From contig JABLYX010000029.1 of the NCBI GenBank assembly GCA_018265615.1, positions 1 to 54,940 on the forward strand: a stretch of DNA of 54,940 bases. The letters are read 5' to 3'. Shown here piece after piece: positions 24,576-32,174 of this stretch. The position numbers and the translations under genes were made by a program. Under the pieces are notes generated by a model. The model worked only from the letters and a program-made list of their open reading frames with translations, did no database searches and was not told the DNA's origin. How positions within the stretch are numbered: the stretch's first letter is position 1; every line of letters starts with the position of its first letter. The DNA comes from Lentisphaeria bacterium. GTDB lineage: Bacteria > Verrucomicrobiota > Lentisphaeria > Victivallales > Victivallaceae.

Positions 24576-25745
24576 TCAGGAGGCGATGTCGTCGGCGAGT
24601 TTCCGCACGATGTCGTCGTTGAAATACTGCATGACGACGACGTGGGAGAACTCCCCGGAGCATGCCATGCAGCAGCGGTGGACGACCTCATCCTTCGGCC
24701 GCGGGAAGTAGACCGTGTTCGACCACGGATTCACGTGCGGCTCGACGCCGTGTTCGCGGAGGGCCGCGACGAGCTTCTCCGTCATGGCCAGCACGTGCTT
24801 CGCCTCGGCGCGGAAGCCCTCCGGCTTGGTCGTCATGATGCGCCAGTAGAGCTTCAGCACGTCGAAGCCGCTGCGCGAGCAGCTGATGGTCGGCATGACG
24901 AGGCCGCCGAGGTACGGAATCGAGAGCCTGTTCAGGTGCTGAAGGAGCTCCCGGCGGCAGATGAATACTCCGGCCGGTTCGTTCAGCGCGAAAAACTTGT
25001 GCCCGGAAACCGCCAGGGAGTCGAATCCCATCACGGACTGATCCACGAGTTCACGCGCGTCCGGATCGTCGAGCCACGGCAGGTAACCGCCGAAAAGCGC
25101 CACGTCGAGGTGGCGGTAGTATGCCGGAGGATTGACCTCCTTCAGCACCCGGTTGATTTCGCGCTGGTCGTCGATCGCACCCTTGAAGGTGCCGCCGACC
25201 GCAACTGCGACGAGCGCCGGCCGCCCCGGGTCGAGCTGGCGGCGGAAATCCCCGGTGTCCATCCGGCCGGAGGGGTGCACGCCGATGATGCGGGTTTCGA
25301 TGCGCAGGATGTCCCCGAGCTTCTGCACGGAGTAGTGCGCCTCGGCGGAGACGTAGAGGATCGGCGGCTGTTCGCACTTCGCCTCAAGCGTTTTGCGCCC
25401 GAAGTAGAGTCCGTGCAGGTTGCCGTCCGTTCCGCCGTTGGTCACGACGCCCCAGTGGTTTTCCCGGAAGCCGAAGGTGCCCGCGATGAAATCGACGACT
25501 TCGCGCTCGAATTCATCGACATGCAGCATGTCCCACGCCTCTTTGTAGGGGCTGCCGACGCTGATCAGCGTTGTGTCGCACAGCCCGGTTTCAAGGAGCC
25601 ACTCATAGAAGCCGGCCAGGTTCGTCTCCTGGTCGAACGGATAGCCCATCTGGAGCTTCTGCCGGGCCACAAGCTGTTTCGCGGCCGCGGTCATGCGCCG
25701 GAGAACCGCTTCATCCGGCGTTTTTTGTAAAGTCACGCTTTTCAT
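24576..25745 (-). CDS. hdc: PLP-dependent group II decarboxylase, histidine-decarboxylase-like
   Basis: This is a 389-residue pyridoxal-phosphate enzyme. The cofactor lysine is Lys250 in VSGHKFFALNEPAGV, and the cofactor-stacking His137 lies in SAEAHYSV. TNGGTDGNLHGLY is the phosphate-binding turn, and Asp214 (RHLDVALFGGYLP) fits the pyridine-nitrogen aspartate. Length and motifs match the bacterial PLP histidine/serine decarboxylase branch, which makes histamine or ethanolamine-type amines with CO2 release. No amino-acid/amine antiporter or histidyl-tRNA synthetase neighbour is present, so an acid-resistance role is not supported by context. The symbol is tentative. Confidence 0.75.
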   Translation of the reverse strand: MKSVTLQKTPDEAVLRRMTAAAKQLVARQKLQMGYPFDQETNLAGFYEWLLETGLCDTTLISVGSPYKEAWDMLHVDEFEREVVDFIAGTFGFRENHWGVVTNGGTDGNLHGLYFGRKTLEAKCEQPPILYVSAEAHYSVQKLGDILRIETRIIGVHPSGRMDTGDFRRQLDPGRPALVAVAVGGTFKGAIDDQREINRVLKEVNPPAYYRHLDVALFGGYLPWLDDPDARELVDQSVMGFDSLAVSGHKFFALNEPAGVFICRRELLQHLNRLSIPYLGGLVMPTISCSRSGFDVLKLYWRIMTTKPEGFRAEAKHVLAMTEKLVAALREHGVEPHVNPWSNTVYFPRPKDEVVHRCCMACSGEFSHVVVMQYFNDDIVRKLADDIAS

Positions 25746-25806
25746 AATCTCTCTTTCGGTGCTTCGGTGAAGAACTTACTATACCATCTCCGGCGGAAAA
25801 GTCAAC

Positions 25807-25840
25807 AAAAAAGGGAGGGCGTTTCGACGCTCTCCCTCCC
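25807..25840 (-). terminator. Rho-independent terminator of dnaA
   Basis: On the minus strand a GGGAGGGAGAGCGT stem folds on ACGCCCTCCC and is followed by TTTTTT. It lies 18 bases past the dnaA stop. Confidence 0.85.
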
Positions 25841-25857
25841 GGTCCGGCCGCGGCCGG

Positions 25858-27246
25858 TCACTTCTTCTGGAGCTGCCGCTTGATCTGGGAGATGGCGCGG
25901 CGGATGTTCTCATCCGTGTCGGAGAGCTTCGGGACCTTCTTCTCCGCGTGCAGCACGGTCGCGTGGTTGCGCCGGAACGCGGAGCCGACCTCGTTCGAAG
26001 AGCTCTGCGTAAGTTCGCGCGAGAGGTACATTGCGATCATGCGCGGCTCCGCGATGCCGCGGCTGCGCTTTTCTCCGAGCAGGTCGGACATCGCAATGCC
26101 GAAATGATTCGCGACCGTCTGCTGGATCTGTTCGATCGACAGATCCCGGGCCGAACACTCCTGGGCCAGCTGGCTCTGGAGCAGCTCTTCGGCCTGCCCG
26201 ATTTCAAGCTTGCCCCGGCCGCTGAACGAAGCGTAGGAGGCGAGCCGGATGAAAGCGCCGCGCAGCCGGCGGACGTTTGAGGCGATGTTCTTCGCGAGGA
26301 ACTCGAGCAGAGAATCATCCATCGTGTTCTGCACGAGGGTTTCGCTGCGCATCATGCGCAGGATCGACAGCCGCGCCTCGTATTCCGGCGGGCACACCTC
26401 CGCGGTCATGCCCTGTTCGAAGCGGGTTTCGAGCCGCTTGTCGAGGTCTTCGATTTCGCACGGCTGCCGGTCGGAGGTCAGCACGATCTGCTTGTGCTGG
26501 TTGTAGAGCATGTTGAAAACATTGAAGAATTCGACTTGCATCTGCGTTTTTCCGGAGAGCATCTGCACGTCGTCGATCAACAGCACATCGACGTCGCGGA
26601 GGCTCGAGCGGAACGTATTCAAATTCTTCTTGTCGAGCAGATTGTAGTAAAAATCGTTCAGCAGCTCGTCGCAGGTGGTGGAGCGCACGACCATCTTGTC
26701 CGAATTCTGGCGCACCGTCGAGGCGACCGCATGCAGCAGGTGCGTTTTGCCGACGCCGCTTACACCGTACAGGAACAGCGGGTTGTAGACCTTGCCCGGC
26801 GCTTCGGCGACGGCACGCGCCGCGGCATAGCCGAAGCGGTTCTCCGCGCCGACGACGAAGTTCTCGAACGTGTGTTCGCCAAGACACCCCTGCTGACTTG
26901 TGTTTTTACGGATGGAATCGGTTTCGGAAACAGCTTTCGGCGCACTTTTCGAGCCGGTCGCGGCGGCGACGGTTTCCTCGAGCACCGGTTCGTGGCCGGG
27001 TTCAAGTTTGTAGCTGTAGCTGACGCCGCCGATTCCGGTCAGGGCCTCCAGCACGAGATCGTCGTACTGGTCTTCGATGATGCTTGCGAAGAAGTCGTCC
27101 GACACCCCGAGCTTCAGGGTCTCCCCCTCGAGCGACAGAGGGGTGATTTTCCGGAACCACTGACGGTACAGGTGTTTATTCTGTTCCTTCAGACGGTCTG
27201 CGGCGACAGACCAGATGCTCACCGCGCAGCTCTCTTGCGAATCCAT
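25858..27246 (-). CDS. dnaA: Chromosomal replication initiator protein DnaA
   Basis: This is a 462-residue DnaA with all four domains. Domain I is at 1-75 (WFRKITPLSLEGETLKL), and a variable linker to about 125 is followed by the AAA+ ATPase with Walker A GVSGVGKTHL (161-170) and Walker B VLLIDD (221-226). The arginine-finger/sensor region includes RLETRFEQG, and the C-terminal DNA-binding domain ends with the signature FRRNHATVLHAEKKV. It binds oriC and opens DNA in its ATP form. It starts at 27246 with AGGT upstream. The usual partners dnaN, recF and gyrB are not adjacent; flanking genes are a decarboxylase and a PHP-domain protein, so dnaA is isolated here. Confidence 0.95.
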   Translation of the reverse strand: MDSQESCAVSIWSVAADRLKEQNKHLYRQWFRKITPLSLEGETLKLGVSDDFFASIIEDQYDDLVLEALTGIGGVSYSYKLEPGHEPVLEETVAAATGSKSAPKAVSETDSIRKNTSQQGCLGEHTFENFVVGAENRFGYAAARAVAEAPGKVYNPLFLYGVSGVGKTHLLHAVASTVRQNSDKMVVRSTTCDELLNDFYYNLLDKKNLNTFRSSLRDVDVLLIDDVQMLSGKTQMQVEFFNVFNMLYNQHKQIVLTSDRQPCEIEDLDKRLETRFEQGMTAEVCPPEYEARLSILRMMRSETLVQNTMDDSLLEFLAKNIASNVRRLRGAFIRLASYASFSGRGKLEIGQAEELLQSQLAQECSARDLSIEQIQQTVANHFGIAMSDLLGEKRSRGIAEPRMIAMYLSRELTQSSSNEVGSAFRRNHATVLHAEKKVPKLSDTDENIRRAISQIKRQLQKK

Positions 27247-27641
27247 AAATCCATTTACCTGTTTTTGTTACTTTAAGCCCATTTCAAAAACATCCGCGCC
27301 GGAACACCGCTTGCGACTGTTTTTCAGATGGACTCAAACTGCCTTCCGGCCGATTAAGTTTCCCTGTCCGCAAACCTGCCGACGCATTGCCTCCGGACAC
27401 CCGCGGAAGCCGCACCGTGAGGCGGCGATTCCTCCGGAACGCTTCTCCGTTTTGCGGATGAAGACCATTGACAACTCATCAACAGGTTATTAACAAGCGC
27501 CCTCTTTCGCCTGGGGCGCAACAAAGGACAATTTAGCCGTGATGCGCCGATAATTCAAATGGTTTTCGCGATCTTTTCAAGAAAAAAAGTTGAAAAAAAG
27601 ACTTGACAAAATCGGGAATCCGGTCCTGTGAAAATGGTGCG
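27247..27641. other. Intergenic region upstream of dnaA (weak oriC candidate)
   Basis: About 395 bases hold no gene. One near-match to a DnaA box (TTATTAACA, 27487-27495, one mismatch to TTATNCACA) and an AT-rich tract (27580-27612) are present. A cluster of boxes, as expected for an origin, is not seen. The dnaA promoter must lie here, but I could not pick one with confidence. Confidence 0.3.
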
Positions 27642-27671
27642 AAAAAGGCCGGGAGCCGTCAGCCTCCGGCC
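27642..27671 (-). terminator. Rho-independent terminator of the PHP gene
   Basis: On the minus strand GGCCGGAGG pairs with the CCCGGCC side of a hairpin (27647-27671) and is followed by TTTTTC. It lies 26 bases past the PHP-domain gene stop. Confidence 0.75.
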
Positions 27672-27696
27672 TATGAACGAGTTACGGAAAAGCAAG

Positions 27697-29034
27697 TCAG
27701 GGATTGACAGAATCGATAATAATTCTTATCTTTTCAACCTCCTCCGGCCAGTCCCGGACATTTTCAAAGCGGGACGGGGAAAAGCGTTCCCCGAGCTGTG
27801 CATAAAATGCGTTCCGCTTGAGACGGCCGGGCAGCTCCTGCCGGGCCCAGTCGCTGAGATAGCCGCGGCCGAGCTTGGAGAAGAGGGTATGGCCGGCGAG
27901 GATCTGCGCGCCGTGCACAAAGGTTGCGGCGTGCTTCCGCAGCGGTTCGGCGTTGATGTCGTCGACGAGCTTCAGGCCCGGGGCGTTCATCTCCGTGCCG
28001 ATGACGACCGGCAGGTCGCGTTCGGCGCAGGCGGCGATGACCCGGTCGAGCTCCGCGATGCAGCGGGCGCTGCCGAGGTTGCGGTCCGGGATGATATTCA
28101 GCATGGCCGCGCCCTTCTCCATATGGAGGTCGAGCAGGCGGTCGACGTCGGCTTCTCCCCTGGAGAGCCCGTGGAGCCAGGCGACCGTCGGGATAGCGCC
28201 GCATTCGATGATGAATTTGTTGAACGCCTCAAGCGACGGGAATGACGATGCGGTCGGCGCGATGTAGCCCGCTCCGCCCTGCTTCATGGTGCAGGAGCGG
28301 ATCTTCGCCTCGAGCTTGACCGGGTCGTCGATGAGTTTCCGGGCGTCAGCCGCGGAGACGTTGAGCTTTTCGCCCCAGAACTCCGCCCGCGCTTCCCGGT
28401 CCGGGAACAGCGCCTCGGCTTTTTCGCGGTAGGCCTGACAGAGGTGACGTTCCGTCGCGTTTCCGGCCGGAGTCAGAGAGGCGACGTCCTTTTCGAAATC
28501 GAGCCGGACCGGGTCGAGCACGCCGTTGACCAGCCCGGTCATCGTCTTGACACGCGCGCCCGCGGTCTCGCGCAGAATGCGCGCGAACTCCTTTGCGCAG
28601 GGAGGGATCGTATTGGTCGTGAACCCGAGGCCGAGATGATAGGCGATGCCGGGTTCGCCGGGCGAGTTGATTGCTGCGTCGGCGAGCTCCCTGACGAACA
28701 CTCGGGTTTCGATGCCGCAGGAGTAGTTGATGTCGAACTGCTCGGCGCTCGCCTTGAACTCCTCTACCGCGTCGAGCACGTCGAAGTCGATGATCCCCGC
28801 CGCGAGCCAGCCGGACTTCCGGGCGAGATACGCGATGTAGGCGGGGGTGAAGCCGTAGCCGTTATAGCTGTAGCAGGTGTGGCAATGCATATTGTGCAGG
28901 AGCCCCGCGGGTTCCACGGGGATCTGGCGGCTGCGGCAGAGTGCAGCGAGCTCCGCCTGCGCATTTCTGCGGACCGTGCGGTCGGGGGAATTCAGTTCCT
29001 GTTCCAGCGGCTTGAGCTCCTCTTTGCTGATCAT
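27697..29034 (-). CDS. PHP-domain metal-dependent phosphoesterase-like protein
   Basis: This is a 445-residue protein. The first PHP motif is visible as NMHCHTCYSYNG (His50, His52), followed by AAGIIDFD, GIETRVF and, near the C-terminus, PVVIGTEMN. These supply the histidine and acidic ligands of the trinuclear metal site of polymerase-and-histidinol-phosphatase proteins. The protein is longer than histidinol phosphatases because of a helical insertion around residues 150-270 (LFPDREARAEFWGEKLNVSA). GGAGGAG precedes the ATG. It could be a phosphoesterase acting on a sugar phosphate or nucleotide; the substrate is not evident. It is a monocistronic unit with its own terminator. Confidence 0.8.
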   Translation of the reverse strand: MISKEELKPLEQELNSPDRTVRRNAQAELAALCRSRQIPVEPAGLLHNMHCHTCYSYNGYGFTPAYIAYLARKSGWLAAGIIDFDVLDAVEEFKASAEQFDINYSCGIETRVFVRELADAAINSPGEPGIAYHLGLGFTTNTIPPCAKEFARILRETAGARVKTMTGLVNGVLDPVRLDFEKDVASLTPAGNATERHLCQAYREKAEALFPDREARAEFWGEKLNVSAADARKLIDDPVKLEAKIRSCTMKQGGAGYIAPTASSFPSLEAFNKFIIECGAIPTVAWLHGLSRGEADVDRLLDLHMEKGAAMLNIIPDRNLGSARCIAELDRVIAACAERDLPVVIGTEMNAPGLKLVDDINAEPLRKHAATFVHGAQILAGHTLFSKLGRGYLSDWARQELPGRLKRNAFYAQLGERFSPSRFENVRDWPEEVEKIRIIIDSVNP

Positions 29035-29146
29035 GGCTCCTCCTGTGAATATCGGATTGCTGTTGAAAAAATAACTCGTACCGGTAATATAACAAGTCCC
29101 CGGAGCGTTTCAAATCGCAAATTCGGGTATTTTTGCAAAATATTGC

Positions 29147-29199
29147 TTGCATCCCGGCAGGATGGCGGTATATTATAAATTAAAGAATGATTATCAAAA
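29147..29199 (+). promoter_or_regulatory. Promoter and Fur-box-like half-site of the Fur-family gene
   Basis: TTGCAT (29147-29152) is followed after 16 or 18 bases by TATATT or TATTAT. Just downstream, GAATGATTATCA (29186-29197) matches one half of the Fur box GATAATGATAATCATTATC on the reverse strand. Autoregulation by the encoded protein is likely but inferred. Confidence 0.5.
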
Positions 29200-29224
29200 A
29201 ATGTTTAGACTGAGGAGATCGGTC

Positions 29225-29611
29225 ATGAATAAAACCGCCCAGCGCGAAGCGATTCTGAAAGAGCTGCGTTCGGTCACGAGCCATCCGACTGCGGATGAAC
29301 TCTATACGATGCTGCGCATCAAGCTGCCGACCATCAGCCTCGGGACAGTTTACCGCAATCTCGAACAGATGTCCCAGGCGGGGATCGTGCGGAAGCTCGA
29401 AACCGCCGGGAAGCAGAAGCGGTTCGACGGAGATATTTCCGATCATCACCATGTCCGCTGCCCGGTCTGCGACTCGGTGAGGGATGTGGCGTCCGAGACG
29501 TTCCGCGGAATCAATCTGGAGATCCGTTCCGTCATGCAGGAGTTGGAATGCGACTCTTTTTATCTTGAACTCAGCGGCAGGTGCCGCAATTGCAGGAACA
29601 TTAAAGAGTAG
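29225..29611 (+). CDS. Fur-family regulator, PerR-like
   Basis: This is a 128-residue Fur-family repressor. The winged helix is PTADELYTMLRIKLPTISLG followed by TVYRNLEQMSQAG. The regulatory metal site region is DHHHVRCPVC (His74-76), and two CxxC pairs (Cys79/Cys82 and Cys120/Cys123) form the structural zinc site. GAGGAGA lies 6 bases before ATG 29225. It is followed 12 bases later by superoxide reductase, then a flavo-diiron protein and rubredoxin, so it is most likely a peroxide- or iron-sensing repressor of PerR type controlling oxygen defence. Fur and PerR cannot be separated by sequence alone here. Confidence 0.88.
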   Translation: MNKTAQREAILKELRSVTSHPTADELYTMLRIKLPTISLGTVYRNLEQMSQAGIVRKLETAGKQKRFDGDISDHHHVRCPVCDSVRDVASETFRGINLEIRSVMQELECDSFYLELSGRCRNCRNIKE

Positions 29612-29623
29612 GAGGAGGAGAAA

Positions 29624-30007
29624 ATGCAGGTAGGAAAAAGAGAATTGCTGAAGTGCGGGAAATGCGGCATGGTCATCGAAGTGCTCGACGCCGGCAGCGG
29701 TGTGATTCCGCAGCATTGCGGCGAGGAGATGAAAATTCTGGTCGCCGGCACCACCGACGGCGCGAAGGAGAAGCACGTCCCGGTGATCGAAGAGCAGGGC
29801 GAAGGCATCCTCGTCAAGGTCGGTGAAGTTCCGCACCCGATGGAGGAGAAGCACTACATCGAGTGGATCGAGATCGACAACGGGAACTATGTGAACCGTT
29901 ACTTCCTGAAGCCGGGCGACAAGCCGCAGGCGTCGTTCTATGTCCCGAACCAGCCGGGGCTCGTCGCGCGTGAGTACTGCAATATTCACGGCCTCTGGAA
30001 GAAATAA
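29624..30007 (+). CDS. dfx: Desulfoferrodoxin / superoxide reductase
   Basis: This is a 127-residue superoxide reductase, which reduces superoxide to peroxide without making O2. The catalytic Fe(His4Cys) centre is complete: His51 (EKHVPVI), His71 (PHPMEE), His77 (HYIEWIEI), Cys119 and His122 (EYCNIHGLWK), with the EK pair before His51. The N-terminal desulforedoxin domain has Cys11, Cys14 and Cys32, but position 31, normally the fourth Cys of the CC pair, is His (PQHCGEEM). The structural iron centre may therefore be altered or absent. It lies 12 bases after the Fur-family gene and is followed by a hairpin terminator. Electrons probably come from the rubredoxin encoded downstream. Confidence 0.92.
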   Translation: MQVGKRELLKCGKCGMVIEVLDAGSGVIPQHCGEEMKILVAGTTDGAKEKHVPVIEEQGEGILVKVGEVPHPMEEKHYIEWIEIDNGNYVNRYFLKPGDKPQASFYVPNQPGLVAREYCNIHGLWKK

Positions 30008-30029
30008 TCGGAAATTTCCGAACTTTGAC

Positions 30030-30069
30030 GCCGGAAAGGGCTGGACACGGCTGTTTCCGGCGTTATATT
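30030..30069 (+). terminator. Hairpin terminator after superoxide reductase
   Basis: GCCGGAAA (30030-30037) and TTTCCGGC (30054-30061) form a perfect 8-bp stem followed by GTTATATTTT. Another palindrome, CGGAAATTTCCG, lies just before it (30009-30020). The end of the stem overlaps a promoter (TGGACA-16-TATATT, 30042-30069), so the next gene can be expressed separately. Confidence 0.55.
30042..30069 (+). promoter_or_regulatory. Promoter of the flavo-diiron gene
   Basis: TGGACA (30042-30047), a 16-base spacer and TATATT (30064-30069) lie 45 bases before the flavo-diiron start. They overlap the superoxide reductase terminator stem. Confidence 0.4.
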
Positions 30070-30113
30070 TTATATAGAAGAAGAGTAATTACGCAATTTA
30101 CAGGTTCGAATCG

Positions 30114-31328
30114 ATGATGGAAGAGTATTTCAAAGCGGTAAAAATCACCGAAAAAGTTTACTGGGTGGGGGCGGTCGACTGGACGATCCGCAATTTCCAC
30201 GGTTATGAGACGGGGCGCGGTTCCACCTACAATGCGTTCCTCGTCCTCGACGAGAAGATCACGCTGATCGATTCGGTCAAGGCGCCGTTCGTGCCGGAAC
30301 TGTTGGCGCGGGTCCGTTCCGTGATCGGAGACGTGACGAAGATCGATTACGTCGTGTCAAACCATGCGGAGCCGGACCACTCGGGCGGGCTCCCCGCCAC
30401 GATCGAGGCGGTCAAGCCGGAGAAGGTGTTCGCCTCTGTGATCGGCCATAAGACGCTGACGGCATATTACGGCGACCTCGGCGTGATTCCGGTCAAGACC
30501 GGCGAATCGGTGAATATCGGCAGGAGCAACATCGCTTTCGTCGAAACCAAGATGCTGCACTGGCCGGACAGCATGGTGACCTACCTCGATTCCGAGAAGC
30601 TCCTGTTCACGCAGGATGCGTTCGGCATGCACCTCGCGGGCAGCGGCCGGTTCGGGGAGGATTATCCGGAATTCATCCTGGATTATGAAGCGCGGAAATA
30701 TTTTGCGAATATCCTGAACCATCTCTCTCCGAAGGTGATCGAGCTGCTCGACGCGCTTCCGGGGCTGAACCTCGATATCGAGATCGTCGCGCCGGACCAC
30801 GGGCCGGTCTGGCACCGCCCGGAGGATATCAGCTGGATCATCGATCTCTACCGCGAATGTGCGCTTCAGGCGCCGAAGCCGCGGGCGGTCGTGGCGTATT
30901 CGACGATGTGGCACTCGACCGAGCGCCTGGCCGACGCGCTGGCCGACGGCATCCGCGCCTCCGGCGTCGAAGTCAAGGTCATGGATCTGCATGTGAACGA
31001 CCGCAGCGCGGTCATGACCGAGGTTGCTAACTGCGGGCTGATGGCGTTCGGCGCGCCGACCATGAACAACCAGGTATTCCCGGATATGGCGGATATTCTC
31101 TGCTATGTGAAAGGGCTGCGGCCGAAGAACAAGCTCGGCTTCGCCTTCGGCTCGTACGGCTGGAGCGGCGAGGGTGGAAAGCAGATCAAGGCGGCGTTGG
31201 ATGAAATGGGGGCCGAACAGCCGCATGAGCTGTTTCAGGTCAAATATATGCCGACGGCGGAGGATCTGAAGAAGATTCACGAAATCGGCGAGAGTCTGGG
31301 CCGGTCCTTGTTGGACCGGGTGAAATAA
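30114..31328 (+). CDS. fprA: A-type flavoprotein / flavo-diiron protein (rubredoxin:oxygen oxidoreductase)
   Basis: This is a 404-residue flavo-diiron protein. The N-terminal metallo-beta-lactamase domain has the diiron ligands His84, Glu86, Asp88/His89 (NHAEPDHSGG), His149 (LHW), Asp168 (TQDAF) and His229 (APDHG). A C-terminal flavodoxin domain begins near residue 256 (VVAYSTMWHSTERLADAL) and continues with GAPTMNNQVFPDM and GSYGWSG. It reduces O2 to water, or NO to N2O, in the cytoplasm of anaerobes. It is followed 28 bases later by rubredoxin, its usual electron donor, and preceded by superoxide reductase, forming a compact oxygen-defence cluster. All key ligands are present. Confidence 0.95.
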   Translation: MMEEYFKAVKITEKVYWVGAVDWTIRNFHGYETGRGSTYNAFLVLDEKITLIDSVKAPFVPELLARVRSVIGDVTKIDYVVSNHAEPDHSGGLPATIEAVKPEKVFASVIGHKTLTAYYGDLGVIPVKTGESVNIGRSNIAFVETKMLHWPDSMVTYLDSEKLLFTQDAFGMHLAGSGRFGEDYPEFILDYEARKYFANILNHLSPKVIELLDALPGLNLDIEIVAPDHGPVWHRPEDISWIIDLYRECALQAPKPRAVVAYSTMWHSTERLADALADGIRASGVEVKVMDLHVNDRSAVMTEVANCGLMAFGAPTMNNQVFPDMADILCYVKGLRPKNKLGFAFGSYGWSGEGGKQIKAALDEMGAEQPHELFQVKYMPTAEDLKKIHEIGESLGRSLLDRVK

Positions 31329-31356
31329 GAGACCAAATGAAGAAGGAGAAATGCAA

Positions 31357-31518
31357 ATGAAAAAGTATGTGTGCGATGTCTGCGGTTATGTCTATGATCC
31401 CGCGGTCGGCGATCCGGATAACGGAATCGAGGCCGGCACGGCGTTTGAAGCGCTTCCGGAAGACTGGGTCTGCCCGGAGTGCGGCGCCGGCAAGAGCGAA
31501 TTCTCCCCGATGGAGTGA
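31357..31518 (+). CDS. rub: Rubredoxin
   Basis: This is a 53-residue rubredoxin. The Fe(Cys4) site is formed by Cys6 and Cys9 (VCDVCGYVYD) and Cys39 and Cys42 (DWVCPECGAGK), with the family's GTAFEALPEDW before the second knuckle. ATG 31357 is preferred over the in-frame ATG at 31351 because AGGAG is then 8 bases away. It carries single electrons in the cytoplasm, here most likely to the flavo-diiron protein encoded immediately upstream and to superoxide reductase. Confidence 0.95.
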   Translation: MKKYVCDVCGYVYDPAVGDPDNGIEAGTAFEALPEDWVCPECGAGKSEFSPME

Positions 31519-31543
31519 CCTGAGCGCAGCAGAGGGGTTTTGA

Positions 31544-31912
31544 ATGGCTGATTTCCGCAGGATGGTTCTGTTGTTTGCCGCGGCGTTCGTGCTCTGGGGG
31601 GTGGCTTCGGGCTGCTCGTCGATGCCGTGGAACGAGGCGGCGCGGAACATCGAGAATTCGAAGCAGCTCCGGGTCGGCATGACCAAGACGGAGGTGCTTG
31701 AGGTGATGGGAGATCCGGTGTCCGACGAGACTTTCTCGACGCCGGATGTCTGGTATTACTTCGTCCAGTCGGTCTGGATGGACGGGCTCACGACGCAGGA
31801 TGAGTGTATGCCGCTTGTATTCGAGGATGGCAGGCTGATCGGCTGGGGGAATTCGTTCTACACGAAATACCGGATCGAAAAGAAGAAGGGCGGAAAGAAG
31901 CTGGAGCTCTGA
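31544..31912 (+). CDS. Small lipoprotein, SmpA/BamE-like
   Basis: This is a 122-residue lipoprotein. The leader (MVLLFAAAFVLWGVASGCSS) ends in a lipobox with Cys24. The mature part begins with the SmpA/OmlA-type motif LRVGMTKTEVLEVMGDPV, followed by strand segments DVWYYFV and MPLVFEDGRLIGWG. BamE in the outer-membrane beta-barrel assembly complex has this fold, but so do many small unrelated lipoproteins, so a BAM role is not established. It lies 25 bases after rubredoxin and ends before a strong terminator, so it may be the last gene of the transcript. Confidence 0.75.
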   Translation: MADFRRMVLLFAAAFVLWGVASGCSSMPWNEAARNIENSKQLRVGMTKTEVLEVMGDPVSDETFSTPDVWYYFVQSVWMDGLTTQDECMPLVFEDGRLIGWGNSFYTKYRIEKKKGGKKLEL

Positions 31913-31933
31913 ATCCCCGGCAGCGAAAATGAG

Positions 31934-31959
31934 AGGGCGGTCGAAAGACCGCCCTTTTT
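31934..31959 (+). terminator. Rho-independent terminator
   Basis: GGGCGGTC-GAAA-GACCGCCC followed by TTTTT: a perfect stem with a stable tetraloop, closing the oxygen-defence/lipoprotein transcript. Confidence 0.95.
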
Positions 31960-32107
31960 CTGTGCCGGAAACAGCCGCTGTGTTCGGAAGCGTGCGCATT
32001 GTGGCATGAGGGAGCGGCGGGGCAATTTCAAACCGCATGGCGGGAAATGCGGTTTGGCTTATTTATTTCTTGTATGAGTTCATTGCTGTAAAATGAATAA
32101 CCTGCAC

Positions 32108-32135
32108 TTTACAACGCGGATTCGCATTGTATATT
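32108..32135 (+). promoter_or_regulatory. Promoter with embedded GntR operator
   Basis: TTTACA (32108-32113), a 16-base spacer and TATATT (32130-32135) precede the GntR gene. The near-perfect palindrome TACAACGCG-GATT-CGCATTGTA (32110-32131, 8 of 9 arm positions) covers the spacer and both core elements, so a bound dimer would block RNA polymerase. Confidence 0.7.
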
Positions 32136-32174
32136 GAAGATCAGGGAAGAACGTCATAACCTCGGAGAACGGCA

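Noticed and set aside
27487..27495. Single DnaA-box-like sequence as proof of an origin
   Set aside because: One box with a mismatch is expected by chance; no cluster was seen, so oriC is not called.
31544..31912. Naming the small lipoprotein bamE
   Set aside because: Only the short SmpA-type motif is shared, and the context is oxygen defence rather than outer-membrane assembly.
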